NCBI GenBank assembly: GCA_964478165.1 | Contig: CAYZGU010000028.1 | Location: 1 to 63,236, forward strand | DNA: 63,236 bases | Reading direction: 5' to 3' | From: CAYZGU01 sp964478165 | GTDB lineage: Bacteria > Poribacteria > WGA-4E > JAJDTR01 | Part shown: positions 56,943-63,236 of the stretch, piece by piece | Layout: every line of letters begins with the position of its first letter | Position numbering within the stretch: the first letter of the stretch is position 1 | Made by a program: the position numbers and the translations under genes | The notes under the pieces: generated by a model | What the model was told of the DNA's origin: nothing | Database searches by the model: none | The model's input: only the letters and a program-made list of their open reading frames with translations

Positions 56943-58160
56943 ATGAAGCAACGCCGTAATTTTATTAGTATCACCGCTGCTGATTTTATCGTTCGCTCAG
57001 CGTACCAGATTGGGAAAATACCGGTCCTACCCATCTTCGCAGCGGCCCTAGGGGCGAGCGGCGCGTTTTTGGGATTTATTGTATCTGTGTCTACGCTGAC
57101 GGGAATGCTGCTTAAACCCCTATTTGGTGTTCTGTCCGATAGGTCGGGACGACGTGTGTGGCTGATTGTCGGAACAGCGGTATTTACAGGAATACCGTTT
57201 CTCTATGTATTTGTTCACACGCCCGGAGAACTGTTTGCACTTCGCGTTCTCCATGGCTTTGCTACGGCCATCTACGGACCAGTCTCACTTGCATTTGTCG
57301 TTGAACAGACGGTAGCAAAACGAGCTGAGAAATTGGGATTGTTCAGTATGGCGCGCCATGCTGGCTACATGCTCGGCCCGGCGGTTGGCGGTTGGCTGCT
57401 TTTGAAGATGAATCCGATTTCTGTCTTTACGATGATAGGATTGGTAAGCTCTTGCGCTTTTGTCCCACTTCTTTTTATAGATGAGCAGGCCGGCCGTAGT
57501 AGAAGTTTCCGAAACACAATACGTGGACAGGTGTTCCACGCGTTAAGAGCAGGGGTTAGAACACCGTCTGTGTGGCTGTCGGGTTCCCTGGAGTCAGCGA
57601 TGTTTGTCGTACTGTATGCCACTAAAGCCTTTCTTCCTGTGTATGCTCTTGATCTGGGGATTAGCGTTGCACTTATAGGCGTGTTTTTTGCAATTCAGGA
57701 GGCAGCGCACATGCTAGTGAAACCTTTGGGGGGACGGCTTGGCGATCGTGTCGGTTATGTTGGCCCGATATGCGCGGGTATGATCGTTGTGGCAATCTCT
57801 GTGCCCCTTCTTTCGGTGCCTCATGGTTCACGAAGTCTTCTTCTCCTAGCTGCGTTTATTGGTATCGGACAAGGCCTAGTTTTTCCCTCTACGGTGGCTT
57901 TGGTGTCCACTGAGATAGATTCGTCTCACATTGGTTCAGGAATGGGACTCATCGGAATGCTGAAGAATTCTGGCAAAGTCGGAGGGCCTATCCTCGGAGG
58001 TCTACTGATTCAGACATTGGGTTTTGGTGGGACCTTGTGGTTCATGGGAGCGCTTTTGTTGCTGGGCGCGGTCCTGGTTTGGTTCTGGGGCCAGCGGCGA
58101 AGTAATCAATTTCAAAATGGAATGAGCATCCAAGAGTGTAGTAGGCTGGAACGTGAGTGA
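56943..58160 (+). CDS. Major facilitator superfamily transporter
   Basis: A 405-residue protein with about twelve membrane helices. Motif A is FGVLSDRSGRRVWLI between helices 2 and 3, and its second-half copy reads GGRLGDRVGYVG. RVLHGFATAIYGPVSLAF and MARHAGYMLGPAVGGWL are typical of drug/sugar MFS members. It lies 47 bases after the Asp-box gene on the same strand, so the two may be co-expressed. No strong ribosome site is present. Substrate unknown. Confidence 0.9.
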   Translation: MKQRRNFISITAADFIVRSAYQIGKIPVLPIFAAALGASGAFLGFIVSVSTLTGMLLKPLFGVLSDRSGRRVWLIVGTAVFTGIPFLYVFVHTPGELFALRVLHGFATAIYGPVSLAFVVEQTVAKRAEKLGLFSMARHAGYMLGPAVGGWLLLKMNPISVFTMIGLVSSCAFVPLLFIDEQAGRSRSFRNTIRGQVFHALRAGVRTPSVWLSGSLESAMFVVLYATKAFLPVYALDLGISVALIGVFFAIQEAAHMLVKPLGGRLGDRVGYVGPICAGMIVVAISVPLLSVPHGSRSLLLLAAFIGIGQGLVFPSTVALVSTEIDSSHIGSGMGLIGMLKNSGKVGGPILGGLLIQTLGFGGTLWFMGALLLLGAVLVWFWGQRRSNQFQNGMSIQECSRLERE

Positions 58161-59081
58161 GGAGTCTAAGTTGGTTTGATACAATCTGGACCGAATTACA
58201 GATTCTACACGAAGATGAAATCTGTGATTCGGCGCCGGCAGAATTCTTAATGTTTGAGACGATAAATTGCAGGCAAAGATTCGGCAATCCTCCAACAATG
58301 TGAACTGAAGAATCGGCCTGCTGTCGGTTAAACAATGGAAAAGCACTTTTCGCGCTTCAAGTGTTAGAATTGTCCCTTGTACTCGTTTGTATGGGATAGC
58401 AATCCTGCAGCCGGAGCCACGTAGTTCTCAGCGTAGACAGCTCCAATGGTTGTTCCGTGTTGAACCGGACCACTGCCTTCTTCCGAATTCCGGACGGATT
58501 ATTGCGCTGCTATACATCTTGAACTAGGCAGGATACTCCCGGTATGTGTATCAGTGCTCCAGACAAGCCGAAATGTTATTCTTCCGATAGCGTTAGATTT
58601 AATTGGTCGCGCGTTCTGAGGTTGAACCCGCTTCTGCAGGGACCAACACGCCACAATATATGGTCTGTGCGCAGACATGTATTGTGGCGCTCAATGAAGT
58701 TACGTTGTATCTTATGAATCATCGTCTTTTGAAAAATAATGATCACCAATTTGGCAGTGGGAGCGCACAAGTCGGACACCCCTCAAATTTGAACTCTGCT
58801 AGGCGTGTGGGTGGTCTGATGTGTTGTGTCTTGAATAAGATTAACACAATGCTCGGGACCGACGACCCAACTGGATTCGATCCCAGAGACTTAACAGGGA
58901 TTCTCCAAAAAGCGAGTCATCAGGAAACCTTGGTCCGAATTCCAGCGTTTGTTTCTAGTATGGTTATGTCTAGTATAATTATCGAGTCACCTATGCCACG
59001 CTAATTCTGTGCTGATTTGGTAGTCTCGAGATGGAATTCGACTTGGGTTTCTGTGGATCCTACTTGGAAGTGAATCGCGAC
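58161..59081. other. Gap between the MFS and beta-lactamase-like genes
   Basis: No gene recognised. A plus-strand open frame at 58603-59004 has no motif. An imperfect hairpin lies at 58649-58689. Confidence 0.4.
58649..58689. repeat. Two-part inverted repeat (10 + 5 bp)
   Basis: The outer arms cgccacaata / tattgtggcg and the inner arms gtctg / cagac pair around tgcg, with small asymmetric internal loops. It looks like an RNA hairpin or a protein-binding dyad, without a terminator T-run. Confidence 0.65.
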
Positions 59082-60347
59082 ATGAAAGACAAAAAGAAAA
59101 TTGTTTGCAGGTTGGTTGTGTTTCTGTCATTGCTATGCGCGTTAATTGTTCCATCGAAACTCGTCACAGCACATTACGATATTAGCTATTTCTGGGCAAA
59201 GAATGTCGGCGCAGCAAGAGCCTACGCCCTCGAGGTCGAAAAAGCCCTCAGAGCAAAGGGGCGCGAAAGGATTGGAATCGTACACAGCAGAGCAGGTTGT
59301 TACGGTGTAATATATGATCTTGATGGGAGTCGGGAAAGAAGCGTACGTTTGGCGCAGGAACATGCAGCCCTTTTATATCAAGCGGGTGTGACTAAGTTGA
59401 GGGGCCTTGACGCTGCTTGTCCGGTCCGGGATCGGGGTTATGTCACGCTGCAGAAGCCTTTTGAAGCCACCCTGAAAACGTCGAGTTCGTCAGCGTCTTC
59501 TATTGATTCACGCCTCGAAGAGGACATAGATCGATACATCAAGGGACTGCGAAGGAGAGAACACTTATCTAAAACGGACCGTACTAGCTTTGTTATCTAC
59601 GATATTGCGAGAGCGCACAAACTGGTCTCAATCAACGAAGACCGGCCAATGATGGCCGCCTCTCTAATTAAGAACTTTGTTATGTTAGCTTATTTTCATG
59701 AGGTCCGACAGGACCGTTTAAGCCATACGAATCAGAATCGTCGACATTTACGCAACATGATTCAAAAGAGCTTTAATTCCTCAACTAATTACTTTATCAG
59801 ATTGCTGGGTGGCCCGCGACGTGTGAATCGGATTCTGACCGCGAATTATCCTTATTTTGAGCATACGCGAATCGTTGAATATATCCCCAACGGGGGTCGT
59901 ACCTACCGAAACACCACTTCCTCGCATGACATGAACCGTTTCTACAATCAGCTGTGGTTGGGGAATCTTCCGCTTTCGATCAAGATGAAATACTATTTAG
60001 GTCTGCCCAAGGCGGATCGTCTCTTTGACAATACCTGTATTCCTCACGGTGTACACGTCTACAACAAGACTGGAACGGTTTATGGTATGGTTGCCGACAG
60101 CGGAGTAGTTGTCATTACTGATCCGAATGGAAAACGACGGGCCTACATAGTGACCGGAATTATCGAGGACAGAACTAAGATAAACCAACGAAATCGCTCT
60201 CTTCCTTTTACGACGTGGGTCAACCGGAGGTCTGAGATTCTTCGCAGTGTTTCCGAGGGTGTGTATGAATACATCTATGAACGAAATTATGGTGGCGTTC
60301 ACAGATGTCGACAGCATCGCGGCAGGCATTTGGCATCTAGAGCTTGA
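59082..60347 (+). CDS. Class A beta-lactamase-fold serine hydrolase, exported
   Basis: A 421-residue protein with a signal peptide (KKKIVCRLVVFLSLLCALIV, residues 3-22). An N-terminal region (about 30-130) not seen in beta-lactamases follows, then a transpeptidase-like domain. Its motifs are SLIK (Ser194, Lys197), STN (234-236) and KTG (329-331), matching the S-x-x-K, S-x-N and KTG triad of penicillin-binding enzymes. It could be a beta-lactamase, a DD-peptidase or a serine hydrolase of another type. The Glu of the class A omega loop is not obvious. GGAAG precedes the ATG at 59082. Confidence 0.85.
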   Translation: MKDKKKIVCRLVVFLSLLCALIVPSKLVTAHYDISYFWAKNVGAARAYALEVEKALRAKGRERIGIVHSRAGCYGVIYDLDGSRERSVRLAQEHAALLYQAGVTKLRGLDAACPVRDRGYVTLQKPFEATLKTSSSSASSIDSRLEEDIDRYIKGLRRREHLSKTDRTSFVIYDIARAHKLVSINEDRPMMAASLIKNFVMLAYFHEVRQDRLSHTNQNRRHLRNMIQKSFNSSTNYFIRLLGGPRRVNRILTANYPYFEHTRIVEYIPNGGRTYRNTTSSHDMNRFYNQLWLGNLPLSIKMKYYLGLPKADRLFDNTCIPHGVHVYNKTGTVYGMVADSGVVVITDPNGKRRAYIVTGIIEDRTKINQRNRSLPFTTWVNRRSEILRSVSEGVYEYIYERNYGGVHRCRQHRGRHLASRA

Positions 60348-60997
60348 CAAGAATCCGGACCAAGTACAGTGCGGGCTATCAAGCCAACCCACAAGAAAGC
60401 GCACAACCGGAACGTGATAGGTAGGACAACTGAGTTACTCGTGTAATGAATTCGGGCTCGAATCGAAAAAGGAGTGCGCATGTAGGTTGGCATCCAGTGT
60501 GCATGTAGGTTGGCATCCGCAGGAAGTGGTCTGTCTTTTAGGGCTGAAACTGTAAGTCGCTGCTCGCCTGCTTTGAGCTCAGGTTGGCAGAGCCGTTCCT
60601 AGATATTCAAACTCGTAGATTTCTAGATGTCGTGAAATGTTTCGTGTGTAGGTATGGGGAGTCAATGCTTTTAGTGCCTTCCGTTGGTTAATCCTAGATT
60701 GTGTGCACTGTGTTAGAGGGAGTGGCTCTCGTCGAAGAGAATGATTCGTTTGGGTTCAAGAAAACAAGCAGGTGCCGCGTAGAAAAACTACCATATGACA
60801 ATTGAGATTCTGAATAATGAGTGGGCAGAATGGTGGGCTTAATTTGACGATGGTTCGGCTTAATGGTGGCGAGTTACAGGAGCTGCAGGTTGCGGCTATT
60901 TAGCATGATTAGCTGCTTTCTACGCGCATATCTGGTGTTTCTTTAGTATTGATTCCCTCATGTTATGTTAGGCTCAGTTGTGTCATAAATCCCAACA
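60348..60997. other. Gap downstream of the beta-lactamase-like gene
   Basis: It holds the direct repeat at 60478-60518. No gene was recognised. Confidence 0.4.
60478..60518 (+). repeat. 18-bp direct repeat, two copies
   Basis: Two exact copies of gcatgtaggttggcatcc at 60478-60495 and 60501-60518 are separated by five bases. They may be a recent duplication or a protein-binding array. Confidence 0.85.
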
Positions 60998-61323
60998 TTA
61001 GACCTTGACTCGTAGAGTAATTTGCGGCAGTGTTTCCCAGCCGAACTGGGTCCGCCGAATCCGCGAATGAGTGTTTGTCTCAAGGTATTCGAACAGCGTT
61101 TCCGTCCGGTCACGAACCGTCTGTTCGAGCTGCTCGCTGAGGCTCCCTTCCTTGAACTGCTACTAGCGAGCGCTTTTGTTTGTCCGAGATAGATGTGAAA
61201 GTGTTCGTTCCCTCAGCCCTCATTTGTGCCAGCGAAGTAGTCGAGCCCCAAGGCCTCCTCACTGTTGGTATATAGGTAGGCCACAGGTCCATATCCAGCC
61301 GGGTCAACCCGCCAGTGCACATC
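60998..61323 (-). pseudogene. Decayed gene of unknown family
   Basis: Two protein-like pieces on the minus strand lie in different frames. The upstream piece reads VHWRVDPAGYGPVAYLY and then ALGLDYFAGTNEG before a TGA. The downstream piece, in a shifted frame, reads FKEGSLSEQLEQTVRD, TETLFEYLETNTHSRI and TQFGWETLPQITLRVKV, ending with TAA at 60998-61000. At least one stop and one frameshift separate them. I cannot name the family. Confidence 0.55.
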
Positions 61324-61450
61324 TATACTGAAATGAACCTATATTGAATGCTCAGCGAGATTGCACCTGGCCCCATCATTCTGAACCACTGACCTTTCTA
61401 GAGGTGAGCCTGTTTTCGCGCGGTTGTTCTAATTGCGAAAACAACTGGAG

Positions 61451-62182
61451 TTAAACAAACACGTTAACGCCCATATCAATATATCGGTCACGATGTTCTG
61501 GCGCAACGCCCCGTAGAAAGATTGAAACTCCGGTCCCACTGAGTTGATTGCCCACATGGCGTATGATGTCGTCTGACAAGAGATGTGTATCAGAAGAGGG
61601 TAAAGTGAGTGGATGATGGGGATAAGTACTAAGGTTCTTGTCCAAGTCCTGAGGTCCAAAAGAAATGCAATCAACACCCGGTTTTGCAAGCTTTTTCGCG
61701 TTTGTTACCGCGTTAAGCGACTCCACCTGAATCATAAGTATAGCCGTCTCATTCCACCACTTGGCGTATTCAACACGGTCTTGATTTGGTCTAAAGCCAA
61801 AACCGAAGGCAGGTCCCCAACTCCGCCTCCCGATTGGCGGATAGTACAAGGCGTTTACGGCCTCATCAACAGTAGACTCGCTTTCCACTTGCGGGACTTC
61901 AAAAGCGGTAGCGCCTAAATCCGCCCAGTTACCAATCTGGTAAGCTAGCTGCGTGTTTTTGATTCGAAATAGAACCGGCGTGTTGTGTTCTTCCGCAAGA
62001 TTACAAAAAGGAACGAGGCGATTCTCTTTGAATGGGGAATGTTGGCTATCACACTGAAGAAGATCAAACCCTCCTGTTGCCAGGGTGGATCGGACTTCAT
62101 CAGGATCCGATGTCAGGTGACAACGCTCGCAAATAATAACCTCCCCATCACGCATGCGCTGTTTTACATTTTTTTCTGCCAT
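61451..62182 (-). CDS. HpcH/HpaI-family aldolase/citrate lyase-like protein
   Basis: A 243-residue class II pyruvate-type aldolase. The TIM-barrel strands show GGFDLLQCDSQHSPF, TPVLFRI and GATAFEVPQVES. The metal-binding Glu is in LMIQVESLNAVTNAKKL and the Asp in CISFGPQDLDKN. Relatives cleave 2-keto-3-deoxy sugar acids or hydroxy-dioates to pyruvate and an aldehyde, fitting with sugar-acid dehydratases such as the enolase homologue at 38126. AAGGAAG lies a few bases before the ATG. It stands alone, read leftward. Confidence 0.9.
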   Translation of the reverse strand: MAEKNVKQRMRDGEVIICERCHLTSDPDEVRSTLATGGFDLLQCDSQHSPFKENRLVPFCNLAEEHNTPVLFRIKNTQLAYQIGNWADLGATAFEVPQVESESTVDEAVNALYYPPIGRRSWGPAFGFGFRPNQDRVEYAKWWNETAILMIQVESLNAVTNAKKLAKPGVDCISFGPQDLDKNLSTYPHHPLTLPSSDTHLLSDDIIRHVGNQLSGTGVSIFLRGVAPEHRDRYIDMGVNVFV

Positions 62183-63236
62183 TCGCTACTTCCTTTCAGG
62201 TAGGGACTGTTGGCAAATCTTTCGAGTTCGCTTTGTGTTGTAGAAAGAGTGTACCAAAAAAGGAGGATATTGTCCATGATTATTTTGTCCCTTCCAAGTG
62301 GAACATCACAAATTCGACGGAGCTCCATCCGTCTACAACTGTTAGCATCACAATCCGTACTTGGAAGTAATCATACATGGAACAGTCAATGTCAATGGAG
62401 TGGATGCAAAAAGAGTTAACTGTCCTCGTGACAATCCGGCATTCGTGATTCCCGAGTGGAGAACATACATTAAAAAGCCACCACATTACTCACAAGAACC
62501 GAGACAATTCGATTGTTCTGAAGCAAGCCTATGCACATCCGGGTCGAATCTTGAGCCAACCCACATTAAACAAGGCATCGATTAAAATCACCGGGCCGAT
62601 AAGCAAACCGGTAACGAGGAGCCAACACGACAATCATAGTACGTGTGCTATACTTCATCTTTCTGCTGCCCGTACACGCTTTCCTGATTGAAACAAGGTT
62701 CAACATCGAGAATATGGACCCACAAGGACGCGGCGGTTAGAAACAGTAATGTATGCCTATATGTGTGCGAAACGCATCCGACGTTCGCAATGCTATCGCA
62801 GCCAACAAACTGGGGATTACAAGGGTGAATCACGCGTTCGGAGCCGCGAAGGGCGTTGAGTAATGTATTATGGCACGGAATTCAGTGGAGCGATTTTAGG
62901 CTTCACGGTGTAGCAACGTTGCAAAGTTGTTTAAGTACTCTGAATCCTTTTTGCGTTGCTCAATATTTTGAAGTCGAATAAACGCTCTATTTTCGCCATT
63001 GCGAAGAAAATTTGCACCGCGTAATTGCAAACCTCAGCTATGCAAAGCTTCTTGTCATAAGTAAGAGACCTTTAATTTGCGAGCTCCTTGTGTGAAGTCT
63101 AACTTTTGCGTAAAGATGTCAAGGGACACATTGCACGCATCAGGAGATTGAGCCGGCCTAGCATATACGTATGAAAGTTCGCAACCCGGATAATCGAATG
63201 CATGCCTCTTTAGTCTTTGGGGAATGGAAGCACCAT
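62183..63236. other. 1.05 kb at the right edge without a recognised gene
   Basis: Several short open frames occur on both strands (for example 62361-62585 plus) but no motif is visible. A gene may begin beyond the window edge. Confidence 0.4.

Noticed and set aside
1..63236. CRISPR arrays, insertion sequences and a selenoprotein gene
   Set aside because: I looked for regular repeats, transposase-like frames and in-frame UGA in long genes and found none I could support.

Overview
The window looks like a chromosomal segment of a moderate-GC bacterium that uses GTG and TTG as well as ATG starts. The mix of genes resembles what is reported for Candidatus Poribacteria, Latescibacterota and similar lineages. 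It includes several Gfo/Idh/MocA oxidoreductases, two phytanoyl-CoA dioxygenase-like proteins, a ThuA-fold protein, an enolase-superfamily dehydratase, an IolD homologue, a large Asp-box protein and a selenocysteine cassette. This affiliation is inferred from gene content only. I summed about 45 kb of convincing coding sequence, roughly 71 percent. Many gaps of 0.5 to 1.8 kb remain, and at least one holds a clearly decayed gene, so genome erosion or relaxed selection is plausible.

Layout. 1-10 kb: the tail of an Hsp20 gene, a DegP/HtrA protease, then leftward nnr, a HemK-like methyltransferase, a Gfo/Idh oxidoreductase, a PhyH-type dioxygenase and an unusual ATP-grasp-like protein; a small TatA-like protein follows on the right. 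10-24 kb: a rightward housekeeping run of tmk, holB, metG, a ThuA-like protein, recX, alaS, two small membrane/coiled-coil proteins, larB, a LON-domain protein, pgsA and a HTH/coiled-coil protein. 24-30 kb: leftward Gfo/Idh, MFS, cytidylate kinase-like and Gfo/Idh genes, with an open reading frame lacking a start codon just upstream of the last. 30-36 kb: a polyprenol/diacylglycerol kinase-like protein, a wrecked sugar-ABC ATPase, a HAD phosphatase, and the minC-minD-minE set behind larA on the minus strand.

36-45 kb: a 1.8 kb gap holding a perfect-consensus promoter with a palindrome, then a rhamnonate-dehydratase-like enolase homologue with an altered metal ligand, iolD, a flavin reductase and an S9 peptidase. 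45-48.5 kb: selA, selB and tRNA-Sec in one leftward block. 49-63 kb: another Gfo/Idh with an altered EKP motif, a PhyH/NlpC-P60 pair overlapping by 4 bases, a 1091-residue Asp-box protein, an MFS transporter, a class A beta-lactamase-fold protein and an HpcH/HpaI aldolase.

Functionally, the window combines core replication, translation and division genes with sugar or sugar-acid catabolism (Gfo/Idh, enolase homologue, IolD, HpcH/HpaI, dead sugar ABC ATPase), nickel-pincer lactate racemase genes (larA, larB) and selenocysteine incorporation. No selenoprotein was found in the window. I found no CRISPR array, insertion sequence or phage genes. The most unusual items are the orphan promoter-operator at 37255-37294, the non-ATG reading frame at 29191-29550, the decayed genes, and several perfect hairpins in gene-free DNA.
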